DNA of 64,000 bases from NCBI RefSeq assembly GCF_902806685.2, contig NC_048549.1, positions 10,557,594 to 10,621,593 on the forward strand. The letters run 5' to 3'. Source of the stretch: Maniola hyperantus (Eukaryota > Arthropoda > Insecta > Lepidoptera > Nymphalidae). This document shows positions 31,506 to 42,890 of this stretch, one piece after another. The translations under genes were made by a program, and so were the position numbers. The notes below the pieces were generated by a model. It saw nothing but the letters and a program-made list of their open reading frames with translations. It searched no databases and had not been told where the DNA came from. Position 1 is the stretch's first letter, and every line of letters begins with the position of its first letter.

Positions 31506-32147
31506 TAGCTAGGTTTGAGGAAAATCTGTTCAGCTGTTTGAGAATTAGTAGCACTTTTCTCTGCCGGTGTAGGGATCTGATTCTGATCTGATCAATTCTG
31601 TGATTGATATATACTTATTACATGAACTTGTCATATCGACTCGACTCCTGCACTGTAATAATATGGCGACCTTGACCTGATGCTGCAACCTGGACTGCAG
31701 ACTATCTAACCCTTTCAAAATTTATAGCAGATGTACTATTACTAGTACGCAGTAGATTACTATTTTGATATCGATGAGAAATTGGTTCGATGAGTGGTTA
31801 GTACATATTGACAACAGTCTAATGATAGGCCAGAAGGTGGCCATAGGAACTGGGCTCTTTGACTTTAAACATAGATCCGATAGCCAAGGTGCGACAATCG
31901 CTACTTATAAAAATATGGTATACAGTTTTTTATTAGCCTTAGCCTGGTACCGTTAGTCTAAATTAGATAAGTATTTGCTAAAAACATACTTTGACTATAT
32001 TATATAAACATCTGAATCAAGTCGTATGTACCGAACAAAGATATAAAATTCCAGATAGGCAAAGTGTGTGCGTGAAGACTCATATTATGCGTGTGTGACA
32101 TGACATGCGTGCATGTGCCACGAAGCGGCGGCACAGACTACATAAAT
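31506..32147. other. Intergenic, nothing recognised
   Basis: No gene or known repeat. A 63-codon open frame at 31765-31956 has no recognisable features. Confidence 0.4.
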
Positions 32148-32265
32148 AGTGCGCGACAGGTCGACATGGCTATCGTGCTGGGTACGCCCCCCACAGCCCC
32201 CGCGCTAACCCGGTGCGGGTCCCCCCGCCTCATACCCCGATTGCCATATCGACCTGTCGCGACTC
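32148..32265. mobile_element. MITE, CGCGACAGG family
   Basis: TAGTGCGCGACAGGTCGACA left and CCCCGATTGCCATATCGACC then TGTCGCGAC right; core shortened relative to 59291-59464. Confidence 0.8.
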
Positions 32266-32279
32266 GTGAACCATAGATA

Positions 32280-33610
32280 GATAGTGGTGTTTACGGGGTA
32301 AAGCGACATCTATTGTACGAGTATGTTTAAAAACATGGCGACCTGCAGTTGCCAGTCTATAAAAGTGGTTGGTACCAATTAGAATGAATTTTAAATTTAA
32401 TTAAAAAAAAATATTATTTGAGTTCTTCGTACACAGTCATCATTTTTATCGATGGATATATTAAAATAATAATAATGAAAGAATTTAAAAGTATTTGTGA
32501 AATATTTTGATAAGTACGCTGGTCTTCTTAATTCCGTAGACTTGTTAAGTAGGTTATACTCAATTTGTTTATATATTATGCTCAATCCAATGTTTTGTCT
32601 TTTATTATTGTATGTGTTAAGAACAGTGTTCTTAGTATGAGATTGTATATTATCTCGTTGATAGAATTCGAGAGTCTTGACTCTTGATGATGTCTCTCTG
32701 ATCTTGACTCTTTGATGGTGTTGACACCATCCAAGTAAAATGAAACTAAAATTCCTTGATTTAAAGTTAAAAATTCAGTGCCACCGCTTTCAATTTCGCA
32801 ACGTTCGCTTGGAGCGCTAGCTGTAGATGTATGGACAAACTTTATCTTTAAAACAAAGTTGTTAAGGTCTATTTTACTTTAACGCTAAAGTGTTTCGATG
32901 CTAGAATACTATGAACGTTACAGGTGACATGAAAAAGCTCGTACTAAGCACACTGTGGAGGCAATAATAATAATTAATCTGTGCCTTTTTTTTTAAATCG
33001 ACCCAGTAAAGCTAGAAAAAAATTAGAAAAATATTAAGACACAAGAACATTTTAATTTGTTTAATAAATATTATGTTAATATTTTAAAACATATTTTGTC
33101 TAGGTATTTAGGTCTTTATTAGGAGTGTATTAGGTCTCAGTCCCTACTCTTTCACCTTTTCTGATTCTAATTTAGTTTGTAAAATTTTGTTTTTCTGTTG
33201 AATTTTTTTTTATTAATTTCGTTTAAAAATTGTTTTTGTTGATATTATAATGAGTTTCTTTATAAATAATGTTCGTTAAGAAATAAGAAAATTGGATATA
33301 GGTTTTTGGTTTTAAAATGTTTTATTTTATTTTTCAAACTGTTTTTTCGTCGAACTTCAAAGGTGAAAGAAATAAAATTTCCTCGTGCATATTTTGATCT
33401 TAATTTTATGTATGTAAATATTCTACGTATTATTATTAAATTGTAAATGCTAGAATCGGTTGCGGAGGAAAGGAGTTATTGTGGATAGATAGATGTAGAG
33501 GAAGGAAATAATTATTTGTAAATCAATAAACAGATTTATTTAATTTTTGCTGTTTTATTGTAGTAATTACTAACGACCTTTTCTTAGACTTTAGTGAAAA
33601 CGTTTTAACT
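32280..33610. other. AT-rich intergenic sequence
   Basis: Contains the dispersed repeat at 32800-32940 (shared with 9905-10080). Otherwise nothing recognised. Confidence 0.45.
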
Positions 33611-33611
33611 A

Positions 33612-33965
33612 TAAGGCTGGGATCTATACAGAATACTTTGGCTTTACTCAGATTTAAGATACTGTTAAAAGGAGACATAAAGTCTCGTTTTAACGGAAAC
33701 TTAAGTCTGAGCAAAGTCAAAGTATACGCTCTATATTGATCTTAGCCTAAGTAGAGTCTGAGCATAGTACAAGTAAGCCCTATAGATCTCAGCGTTAGGC
33801 TGACATCTATAACGCGTAGGTACTTTGACTGTGCTCTGAATTAAGTTAGAGTTAAAACGAAACTGATTTATGTAAGGGATATAACGCTGTCTATCTATAG
33901 TTTAAACAATGTCTTAAGTATGAGCAAACTAAAAGTACGTTCTATTGATGGAGTGCTGTCCACAG
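33612..33965. repeat. Clustered units of GAGATCTATAG MITE family
   Basis: CTTAAGTCTGAGCAAAGTC at 33702 and related TAAGTAGAGTCTGAGCA, AGGTACTTTGACTGTGCTCT and TCTTAAGTATGAGCAAAC blocks in alternating orientation suggest two or three degenerate fold-back copies side by side. Confidence 0.55.
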
Positions 33966-34139
33966 TAGCTCCAAGTCGTGCATGTGAGCATGCTATCGTG
34001 ATGTTTTGGCAACGCAAATCAACGTTTGTTTATTTATTAGGTAGGTACATCAGAGGTTATACTCTACAGAGCCTCAGAGGTTAGGTACAGGAGGTATAGA
34101 CAAGCATGCTGCAGGTCGATTTCGTAAAACCTGCATCAA

Positions 34140-34325
34140 TCATCATTACAATCGCAATTGTTGAGATTGTCTGAATTTATGGTATACTTATTGCAACAAT
34201 ACATTGTAGCCAATAGCACAATACATATATGCCAATTGTGAGCGAGCGTCAACCAATCAGAGGTTATTGCGATCGTGACATTGTAGCTGTCAATCGCAAT
34301 CGCGCAGGTTTTTGGAAATTTCCAA
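34140..34325 (-). repeat. Inverted partner of repeat at 11128-11270
   Basis: CTCAACAATTGCGATTG, TATTGGCTACAATGTATTG and CCTCTGATTGGTTGACG on the reverse strand. Confidence 0.6.
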
Positions 34326-34329
34326 AAGA

Positions 34330-34680
34330 GTGGTGAAGCCTTGGGCGGTCGCTAGTCTAACAATAAAAATCTTTAGTTGCTAAAGACATATTTGTATTAA
34401 GCGAACTTGAAATGTTTAATTAATTTAAGCGCCGGTACTTCCCCGACGACATGTTTATGTAACGAGGCCGTGGTTTGTAATCAAGGCCTCGCTGCGATAT
34501 ATCATGGTCGGGCGATATATTGCGTTTGTGTAGGGTTACCATTTGTATTGCTAAAGCTACTCTAGCTAAGTAGTTGATACTATAGATATTTGAATTATTA
34601 ATAACTTTGACATGATGACATAACAATATTTTAAGACGGTGAAATGAGATGCTGGGTTCAATTAATTTTGCACGCCATGC
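34330..34680. other. Intergenic, nothing recognised
   Basis: No gene or known repeat seen. Confidence 0.4.
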
Positions 34681-34684
34681 TTGG

Positions 34685-34797
34685 CAGGATATGTGACTGA
34701 TAACCTAATTTTTAAGACCCCATGTAAATAATATATATGTACCTAACCTACCTACCATATCTGAGCAAAATAAATAAATGATTATGATTATTAAAGA
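34685..34797 (+). repeat. LINE 3' tail remnant
   Basis: AAATAAATGATTATGATTAT ending after TAATTTTTAAGACCCCATG is typical of CR1/Jockey-like 3' ends. Confidence 0.45.
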
Positions 34798-35170
34798 CCT
34801 GCAACAAAGAGTACCTATGGACAATGATGTTATACAGCGGTTCGACGAAAGCCGTCTAGAAGGAGCAATCGTGCGCGGTGCGGTAAGTGCGAGACTTAGG
34901 ACTGAGCGACCCTTTCTGGGTAGCCTACGTACTTAGAGCCTACTATTTAATATAACCAGTCTGCTCTGTAAATATTGTTATAACCAAAAACTTCTGTATT
35001 CATCTGTGGTTTTTTTTCTGAATTCAAATTTGGAATGCATTTTCATTTGTGACAGAACTTATGGCCAGGTCGAAAGATCGTCCTGATAGTCATTTACCAT
35101 GAGATCAAAGGGGTTGGACTGGGTAATGTGCCTGCTGCAAGTTGGTTCGTATACAGTTACATGTTAAATT
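34798..35170. other. Intergenic; one short open frame
   Basis: A 51-codon frame at about 34773-34928 includes VPMDNDVIQRFDESRLEGAI and GTAAGTGCG, which could act as a splice donor, but no acceptor or homology is seen. Not called as a gene. Confidence 0.35.
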
Positions 35171-35173
35171 GTT

Positions 35174-35346
35174 AGAGCCTCAATAGCTCAACCGGTAAAG
35201 GAGTGGACTGAAAACCGAAAGGTCGACGCTCAAACCCCGCCCGTTGCACTATTGTCGTACCTACTCCTAGCACAAGCCTGACGCTTAGTTGGAGAGGAAA
35301 GGGGAATATTAGTCATTTAACATGGCTAATATTCTTTAAAAAAAAA
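35174..35346 (+). mobile_element. tRNA-Phe-derived SINE, copy 2
   Basis: Nearly identical to 9190-9366, but the B box reads CGACGCTCAAACCC instead of CGACGGTTCAAACCC. Ends in A-rich tail. Confidence 0.85.
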
Positions 35347-35509
35347 ACGTATGAATGTTGTAGGTACAATAGGTACGCCGCTTACTTGTTGCAAATATGA
35401 ATCTGTATTCGTTAAAGCTCCGCATTGATGCGAATACGGATGTCTGAATTAATGCGAATGTTCCGCATTTGCGGATGCGGATATCCTTAACACCCCTGGT
35501 GGGTAGGTA

Positions 35510-35669
35510 CACTACGCGGCAGAAAGTAATGTACATCGGCCTTTAGAATGACATTTCGGCTTTGCAGGGCGTTGTCTCTTTCACTCATACCTATATGACG
35601 TTTTGTCAGTCGCAACGACAAAGACAACGCTCTACAAATCTACTATCTCCTTCTAAAGGTCGCGTACTG
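35510..35669. mobile_element. MITE, CAGTACGCGG family
   Basis: CACTACGCGGCAGAAAGTAA left, GGTCGCGTACTG right, TA on both sides. Preceded by GCGGATGCGGATATCC, a separate short repeat. Confidence 0.85.
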
Positions 35670-36285
35670 TACCTACTGATTACTCTGTCTAGACGACTGT
35701 CTTGTCGAACTTCTTTATCATATCCTTACTTTGTGTTGTTACAAGATCACGTTTTTATGACATGCTTCTGGTACCGTTCAGTGTGAAAAATTCAGTAGGA
35801 TAAGCCACTATGGACACCCTATTTTAAGACATGAGTTGAATTCATATCGCTTACAACTAAATAATACCGCCTTCGGAACTTTTATGCCCGCGTCAGTCAC
35901 GTCTGGTATAAATTTGAAGTGAGGATCGTTTGCTCTGTAATAAATTCCCTCTAAGTATACCTATAGATAAATTTGTTTAAAGGGGTATATTGTTATACGA
36001 AACAAATGCAGCTCCGAAACCCACTCAATCAACTCACTTCAAAATAATCGGTTTTTTTTACAATCTTTGGATTCCCAAAGAATTGGGATGATGACTAGGT
36101 ATGACAAAAATAGATTATTTCTCAAAAAAGAGCGTCTTCCAAAATTCGAAAAATCCACGTTTGCTGTTAGTTTAAGTTTGCTAACCATTTTAAATTATCA
36201 ATCTCTAAAAAAGTACCTACCTACGTCAAACATTTATGACGTCATCTAATGTCTCACATGTATTTCATACGAGCTCCCTAACCAG
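35670..36285. other. Intergenic, nothing recognised
   Basis: No gene or known repeat seen. Confidence 0.4.
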
Positions 36286-36286
36286 A

Positions 36287-36462
36287 GATAGGGCGCACCA
36301 TGGTGAATTTCCGTACGTTTTCCCCCCCGCAAAATCTGTAAACTATAGAACTACATAAAAGCGCGCGCACTGCGGTATTAATTCCGCACCAGATTTTGAA
36401 AGATTTAAATTGACGGTTTTTAAAACGCACCGCAATTCACCTCACAGTGGTGCGCGCTAACT
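36287..36462. mobile_element. Fold-back element, GCGCACCATGGTGAATT arms
   Basis: Left GGGCGCACCATGGTGAATTT; right AATTCACCTCACAGTGGTG then CGCGC. The arms pair with a small bulge. Confidence 0.6.
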
Positions 36463-36747
36463 CAGACATCGGCCTTCTGTTCGGGAGTTACTACTTTATA
36501 TCCCCGAAAATCAAACTCTTTGATTTCCGTGTGATTTTTAAAAACTTAAATCCACGCGGATGAAGTTGAGTTATCATCTAGTACTATACATACCTACCTA
36601 CTTTTCCAATAGTAGGTATAATACTTCATAACACGTAATAGCAATACACACGCATTAATTCGCGCGAAAGAATTTAATTTGTCAGCGCCTCACTCATTCG
36701 GTACGCATACTCAACTCATAAAGCTTCATACCTACTTATTTTTTACT

Positions 36748-36962
36748 AGATGATACCTACCCGCGACTTCGTCCGCGTGGATTTAGGTTTTAAAAATCCT
36801 GTAGGAACTCTTCAATTTTCCGGGATAAAAAGTAGCCTATGTCCTTCCCCGGGATGCAAGCTATCTCTGTACCAAATTTCGTCGAAATCGGTTGAACGGT
36901 TGAGGCGTGAAAAGCTTGCAGACAGACAGACACACTTTCGCATTTATAATATTATAGTAAGT
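36748..36962 (+). repeat. RTE-type 3' tail repeat
   Basis: ACTAGATGATACCTACCCGC to CGCATTTATAATATTATAG, with GGGATGCAAGCTATCTCTG and GTCGAAATCGGTTGAACGG. Confidence 0.8.
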
Positions 36963-37027
36963 ATAATAGTATATACATATATTATAGTATAGCATATAGT
37001 ATGGATTATGGGTCTACTACATAACAC

Positions 37028-37330
37028 TAAATCATCATCGTCTCAACCCATCGCCGACCCACTACTGAACATGGGTCTCCTCTCATAATGAGAAGGGTTA
37101 ATTTTAATGTAAGTAGATAACGATGATCGATTAATTTGTCGATATTTCAACCCAATTGCATGGGTCGTGATCGACCCGATCGAGGAGAAGGGCCTAAATT
37201 ACTATAGTTCACCATGACTAAGTGCAGATTGACAAACTTTACACACCTTTGAGAACATTATGCAAAGCTCTCAGGCAGGCTGGTTTCCTCACGACGTTTT
37301 CCTTCAATGTTAAAGCAAGCAGGTATTAAC
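37028..37330 (-). repeat. Diverged SINE of GATGAT-tail family
   Basis: CATCGTCTCAACCCATCGCC, CATGGGTCTCCTCTCATAAT and CTCACGACGTTTTCCTTCAA; an unrelated ~100-bp stretch (37100-37195) interrupts it. tRNA-like head lost. Confidence 0.6.
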
Positions 37331-37349
37331 TTAAAGAACGGGATTAACT

Positions 37350-37625
37350 AACTGATGTTGTTTTAAAAGTGTCGAAGTTGAAATGGAGATGGGCAGGGCA
37401 ATAAGTCTGTAGGACCACAGATGACCGACGGACCGACTACTAGAATAGAGACCACGTATCGTAAGGAAAAACGTCGGAAGACGTTGGTTCGACGACAACA
37501 CCAAGCTTACGGGAAAAACTTGGACGAGGCTCGCCCAACACCGGAAAGAATTACGTGCTCGTTAGGAGGCCTAAGTCCAACAATGGTTTAATAAGGGCTA
37601 AGAAAGAAGAAGAAGATAAGGCGCC
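37350..37625 (+). mobile_element. Degenerate LINE ORF2 C-terminal fragment
   Basis: KLKWRWAGQ followed by remnants of the DDRRTDY..RDH region, with stops and frameshifts, then AAGAAGAAGAAG. The LKW.WAGH motif is typical of RTE-like ORF2 C-termini. Confidence 0.55.
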
Positions 37626-37629
37626 TCAC

Positions 37630-37980
37630 CACAGGCGCAGCAAATGCTGAGTGGAGTCCATTTTAGTACCACACACCACGCATCTTATTTTGTTGTTTTT
37701 TTTATATGGCACCAAATCAACACTTTTCTTTCTTTCTATAAGCTACAAAATGAGTATAACTAACCTTTTCACTTATGTATTTTTATCTTTAGCACATCGT
37801 AGGTGTCTGTAGGTGCCTAACACGGCTCTAATAAAAAATCTAGAGGTGCGCTCGTCCGTCGTAAAAGGAATGTGCTGATTTGAATCGATCACGTGTAACT
37901 GATTGACGACCATAAACCCGACGCACCGGGATTGAAGGCTTTATGGGGAACTTTAATACATGAGCAGTGAGCACCTATCA
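37630..37980. other. Intergenic, nothing recognised
   Basis: No gene or known repeat seen. Confidence 0.4.
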
Positions 37981-37982
37981 CA

Positions 37983-38215
37983 AAATCGGTCAAGTGCGAA
38001 TCGGTCTCGCACACGTGGGGTTCCGTACAATCGTACAAGAAATATTTTTTTTTTAAATTTCATGGCGATCATTTAGACATTTTTAGTACCTATTTGTTGT
38101 TATAGCTGCAAGAGAAATATAACTACAATCTGTGAACATTTAAGCTCTTTACCTATTACGGTTCACGAAATATAGCCCGCTGACAGATGACAGAGACAAA
38201 CGGACGGGCAGCCGG
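37983..38215 (+). repeat. GGCCAAGTGCGAGTC-family repeat
   Basis: ATCGGTCAAGTGCGAATCGG, GGGGTTCCGTACAATCG and ACGGACGGGCAGCCGGACGG. Confidence 0.65.
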
Positions 38216-38330
38216 ACGGTTTCTTGCTGCGTCTTCTGGGGTAGAATTTTTATTCCGAACCGGTGGTCGGAGTAAGAGGTGGAGGTGGAGACACGGACGT
38301 AGACACTAGTTGCCTTACATGAAATAATTT
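38215..38330 (+). repeat. Interspersed repeat, GGTTCGGAA family
   Basis: TTTCTTGCTGCGTCTTCTGG and TTCCGAACCGGTGGTCGGAG, as at 7085-7205. Confidence 0.5.
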
Positions 38331-38348
38331 TTTTAAACTTACTTTATC

Positions 38349-38698
38349 TATAGGGGTTTTGTATAGAAGCAGGCGTTACTTTGCGGAAATCCATGATACA
38401 CAATGAACCAAAAGAACCAAAGAATTGTACAATGCACAATTCTTTGCAATTGTGCATTGTAAGGTCTACATCTACTGAGGATGCTCCGGTGTCGGGGCGA
38501 AACGTGCGTCGAGTGTGTTTTGGGATTTGTGTGGTGCTGCGTGGTGGTGGTGCGTATTGCTTGCCGAGTGGCTGCTTTTCCTGTATGGTTAGCAGTGGGA
38601 GGGCGGGCGGTGCGTTTCGCATGCATCATACAGATTTGACCTGTTTCAGCGGATTACAGCAAATTAAGCTTTTGGTTCATTGTATGTTATAGGGGTTT
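38349..38698 (+). mobile_element. Short insertion flanked by 11-bp direct repeats
   Basis: TATAGGGGTTT occurs at 38349-38359 and 38688-38698. Between them is a 328-bp element with an inner hairpin (TGCACAATTC near GCAATTGTGCA) and GGTGTCGGGGCGAAACGTG. The long TSD suggests retroposition, but no tRNA head is clear. Confidence 0.6.
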
Positions 38699-38699
38699 G

Positions 38700-39260
38700 G
38701 TTACAAAGTGAGCATGTCACCCCTGTAGAATAACAACCGCATACAAAAATATCTTACTCTCTACGACAAAGCCCTCTTAATACCTACTAATTTGTACAGC
38801 ATTTTTGCCTTCTCGGATGCCGGGAAGGCAAGAATGCTGTTTCATACTTCTGTGTTTAGGAGATTTACGTAGGTGGTACTGTAAAAAATTCGATCTTTCA
38901 GGTCAGTTCCGGACGCATTTAGCCATTATATGCAGTACAATTTTGATTTTGAAATGATGATGATATGGGAAAGAAGGAGCATCGAAAAGATTTATTCTCT
39001 TAAAAACTATGTTGATAAATTGGTATATACCTTCCTATAGTTTCTCCATAAGGGTTAGAAAGCCAATAAAACAATATGTACGGTGGAATGCGTTTATTGT
39101 ACCCGCGTAGGCCCTACTTTATTGCCCCAAACTCTATTATGCCTAAAGCGAAATTGATACATTTATTGCGTACTAAACAACAGAATACTGGCTCGTGTAG
39201 GTAGTGTACCCACAAATAACCTTTCAATAAATAAGATATAGGAATAGGTAGGATTTATAA
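38700..39260. other. Intergenic, nothing recognised
   Basis: A short inverted pair GTACAGCATTTTTGCCTTC and GGCAAGAATGCTGT lies at 38797-38841. No gene. Confidence 0.4.
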
Positions 39261-39261
39261 T

Positions 39262-39350
39262 AAAAAACCGGTCAAGTGCTAGACAGACTTGCACACAAAG
39301 GGTTTCGTACCATCGCAAGAAACAACACTTTTTAAATTTTATTAATTTTC
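39262..39350 (+). repeat. GGCCAAGTGCGAGTC-family head
   Basis: AAAAAACCGGTCAAGTGCTA and GGGTTTCGTACCATCGCAAG, then runs into a SINE. Confidence 0.65.
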
Positions 39351-39598
39351 AGAGTGAGAAGGGTTTTGACCATAGTCTACCACGCTGGCCATGTGCGGAG
39401 TGGTAGACATCACACACGTTTGAGAACATTATGGAGAATTCTCAGGCATGCAGGTTTCCTTACGATGGTTGCAAGTGATATTTAATTACTTAAAAACGCA
39501 CATAACTCCGAAAAGTTAAAGGTGTGTGCCCGGGATCGAACCCCCGACCTCCGACTAGAAGGCGGACGTCCTAAACACTAGGCTATCACAGCTTATAA
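39350..39598 (-). mobile_element. tRNA-derived SINE (second family)
   Basis: Head at 39525-39598 with B box GGGGGTTCGATCCCGG on the reverse strand and CCGCCTTCTAGTCGGAGG; the GATGAT end is missing. Confidence 0.8.
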
Positions 39599-40000
39599 GC
39601 CTTCCTTAGTATGGTAAAAAGGTTAATAAATTAATGATTCACAGTGTAATTAATGCAATCAGTTACCAATTCTAGTAGGTAACTGTTAGTTAAAAATTCA
39701 TTTATTACTCAGTCAGTACTAACTTTCTTAATTTATCAACTAAAATTATAATTAGAAATTATTTTTTACAACAACGGAATCTGTCTTAAGTTCAGTTAAG
39801 ATCATTTTCCATTGTCCGAGAAACTCGGTCACAGTAATTTGTTATCTTTGCGATTAGCACTAAATGTCAGTTGAAAAAAAAACTTTGTCCCTAATGTTCA
39901 TTGCACATGTAGAGCCGCACGTGCCGTACGAATCGCACCACCGCAAAAGTAGAATGAAATAGAAACATTTTTATTTATTCAAATAAAAAACTAGGTATAG
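39599..40000. other. Intergenic, nothing recognised
   Basis: AT-rich; no gene or repeat assigned. Confidence 0.4.
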
Positions 40001-40004
40001 TTAT

Positions 40005-40305
40005 CATCAACCGATAGAAGTCCACTGCTGGACATAAGTCTCTTGTGGGGACTTCTACACGCCACGGTCTTGCGCCGCCTGAATCCAGCGGCTCCCTGCG
40101 ACTCGTCTGATGTTGTCCGTCCAAAAGGGGTGGCGGGGGGGGGGGGGGGGGGGGGGGGGGGTGTCTTCCAACACTGCGTCTTCCGGTGCAAGGTCGCCAT
40201 TCCTGCACCTTGGGACCTCAACGTCTATCGGTCTTACGAACTATGTGCCCTGCCCATTGCCACTTCAGCTTCACAACCCGTTGAGCTATGTCGGTTACTC
40301 TAGGT
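40005..40305 (-). mobile_element. RTE-type LINE ORF2 C-terminal fragment
   Basis: The reverse strand codes EWRPCTGRRSVGR, then past a 26-base poly-C run, DNIRRVAGSRWIQAAQDRGV and ETYVQQWTSIG, with a stop and a frame change. This is the usual RTE ORF2 C-terminus of Lepidoptera. The G run (+ strand) is at about 40136-40161. Confidence 0.75.
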
Positions 40306-40306
40306 A

Positions 40307-40489
40307 TAGTGCGTGCCAGAAAATAACGTACATCGGCCTTTAGAATGACATTTCGGCTTTGTGGAGCGTTTATCTCTATCAGTCATATATATGACGTTTT
40401 GTCGGTCTGAACGACAGAGACAATGTTCTACAAATCCGCTATCTACTTCTAAAGGTTGTTGTAGATACATTACTTTCTGCCGCGTACTG
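40307..40489. mobile_element. MITE, CAGTACGCGG family
   Basis: TAGTGCGTGCCAGAAAATAA left, CTTTCTGCCGCGTACTG right, TA target duplication. Abuts the RTE fragment. Confidence 0.85.
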
Positions 40490-40535
40490 TACTTAGTATA
40501 TTATTCTGTTTTTGAATTTACCATACAGTTGGTCC

Positions 40536-40538
<3 letters not shown>

Positions 40539-40566
<28 letters not shown>
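40539..40566. repeat. TC dinucleotide microsatellite
   Basis: About 14 TC units. Confidence 0.9.
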
Positions 40567-40568
<2 letters not shown>

Positions 40569-41364
40569 CGTAATTCTCGTGTTGCAAATTTCTCATGCTG
40601 AGGGTCGTAGCCTCATTCCATTAAACATGAAATGGTAGGTATTTTCTTAGAATAATAATGCCCAGGTCCCTCCGGCATAGCTATGACTCGAAGAATGGGT
40701 ACTCATTGAACTATTAGGGCTTAACAATTATTATTATTATCAGATGTTAACAAATAAATTAAGTGAAGAACCAGCTAGAAATGAAGCAAAGCTTTTTAAT
40801 GTTATTTATTTAGAGTAAAAACTATAAATTAGAGAAATGTAGACATCAATGTTGAGCACTAATTTCCAGTAACGAGAAATGATTTGCTAGTGCGAGGCGT
40901 GCGATTCGTGCGGTGCGTTCTGTTCTGATATGCGACCAGCTTATATTATTATTGATGCGGGCAAATGAAATTCCTCTAGTCATTTCATGTAATAACATTC
41001 CTTTCTTTTTGTTTATTTGCGAAAATTTGAGGTTATATTAAATTGTAGACTGATAGATAGGTATTAGGTACTTTTATTAGTGACGTAGGAATTTAGCTAC
41101 CTACACACGTAGGTTGTCCGACAAGTACCTCATCCTTTACGGTGAAGAAGCCTTCATCACTTCTGCACTTCAAAGATTATAGGGCATAAAATTACATAGG
41201 TAGGTACACAGAGTTTATGACTACAACATAAAACGGGAGTAATTTAAACGCCTTTATTTGCGCTTTCAATAGATTACGATGTTTTATTATTCGCTGTTTA
41301 TTCAGAATCATTTTCAATAACACCTCCATAAACTATAGGTATCTGTAGATAGTACCTATCTACT
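40567..41364. other. Intergenic, nothing recognised
   Basis: AT-rich; no gene or known repeat. Confidence 0.4.
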
Positions 41365-41365
41365 A

Positions 41366-41527
41366 CAGTACGCGGCAGCAAGTAATGTACATCGACCTTT
41401 AGAAGCAGATAGCAGATATTTTGTAGAGCATTGTTTCGCGATATAGATATGAGTGACAGAGACAACGCTCTACAAAGCCGAAATGTCATTCTAAAGGCCG
41501 ATGTACATTACTTTATGCACCGTACTG
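41366..41527. mobile_element. MITE, CAGTACGCGG family (inverted core)
   Basis: Both ends intact: CAGTACGCGGCAGCAAGTAA and GTACATTACTTTATGCACCG then TACTG, with TA on both sides. The core is in the opposite orientation to the other copies. Confidence 0.9.
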
Positions 41528-42177
41528 TACGTTTGTTTACGATAAAAGCGCGAACCGACTAACAGTTGAGCTACTGAGGCTAAAAAAGTATATCGCGAAA
41601 TATCTCATAAGTACAACAATTGGACCTACTTTCGCAACATAGAACCAATCCACACACATGCCAAAATTCAGATAAGTATACAGAAAGGTTTTAAAATACA
41701 CCTTCTTTCAACCCTGTAAAAATCAAGATGATCTGATAATTATTATTTATTTATACCTAAACATATTTAGAATTATTTAGAACTAAGTCCAGACATGTTA
41801 CCGATAGGCTTCTACAGTAGTTGGTTTGAATTGAAAAGGAAAAAGCTGTCAGCTAGAAAATACCCGGGTACTTCGATTCACGTGGAAAAGTTTCTATTGA
41901 ATTTATCCATTGAGTCCAACTGAGCTTATAGTTTTTACATTAGGTACTTACTTTTTCTGAACCCCTGGTAGCAATCAACCAATCATTTTTATGCTATGTT
42001 ATTCGTAGTTTTCATGTTTATTTGGAAAAATATTGTTATGTTTCTGATGTTATTTATTCTACGTATTTTGCCGTTATCGACATCTAATTAAATGAAATTC
42101 AGTAGGCACGTAAATACATAATAATTAATTATTAGGTACTGTAGGAAAAATAATTACATAATATACACATTGTGGTT
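41528..42177. other. Intergenic, nothing recognised
   Basis: AT-rich; no gene or known repeat. Confidence 0.4.
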
Positions 42178-42345
42178 AATTCTGTTGTACACGATCTCTA
42201 AACTACAATGACAAATCTAAATGTTAGTGTATTGATTGATTGATACTTTTTTACGCAAGGTAATGTTATCAATGGGGAAGCAAAACATTTCTGACGTGTG
42301 AGTTTAGTTTAGTTTAGAGATTTCTGTAGGTAACAGAATTAACCA
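42178..42345. mobile_element. Fold-back MITE, TCTCTAAACTAAACT family
   Basis: TGGTTAATTCTGTTGTACAC and GATCTCTAAACTAC face TTTAGTTTAGTTTAGAGATT and TAACAGAATTAACCA. Confidence 0.75.
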
Positions 42346-42369
42346 CAGCGTTTGATGCCTAAAGAAGAC

Positions 42370-42560
42370 TTGCGACTTTGGATTTTGGTTTGAATCTCAT
42401 TGGGACTCTTTGATTTTTCCACAGAATTTTTCCGCGATAAAAGTATCATCTTATGTAGGTAGTCGTCTTTCTGTAAACTAACCCGGTGCCAAATATTCTA
42501 AAGATTGGTTCAGCTGTGGAAAGACAACAGACAGACAGGCACACTTTTGCATTTATTGAT
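42370..42560 (+). repeat. RTE-type 3' tail repeat (degenerate)
   Basis: TTGGGACTCTTTGATTTTTC, GATTGGTTCAGCTG and GACAGACAGGCACACTTTTG. Confidence 0.6.
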
Positions 42561-42701
42561 GACCACGACTTCGTCCGTGCGGATTTATATGTAAGTATTT
42601 GAAAATTTCGTGGATACTCTGACATTTTCTGCGATACAAAGTAGCGTATCTAGTCTCCGGAATGCAACTCTGTACAGACAAACACAAACATACCTACATT
42701 C

Positions 42702-42890
42702 ATCATCATCATCAACCGATAGACGTCCACTGCTGGACATAGGTCTCTTGTAGGGACTTCCACACGCCACGGTCAAATTTCAGCCCGATCCGTCCAGTAG
42801 TTTGAGCTGTGCGTTGATAGATCAGTCAGTCAGCCAGCCAGTCAGTCAATCAGTCAGTCACCTTTTCCTTTCATATATATATTTAGATAG
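42702..42890 (-). repeat. RTE ORF2 end fused to GGTGACTGACTG repeat
   Basis: 42702-42774 has CATCATCAACCGATAGACGT and CACACGCCACGGTC (RTE end); 42777-42890 has TTTCAGCCCGATCCGTCCAG and CAGTCAGTCACCTTTTCC. They join with no spacer. Confidence 0.65.

Noticed and set aside
34773..34928. Possible coding exon ending in GTAAGT
   Set aside because: No acceptor, no homology and no neighbouring exon could be joined; left as intergenic.
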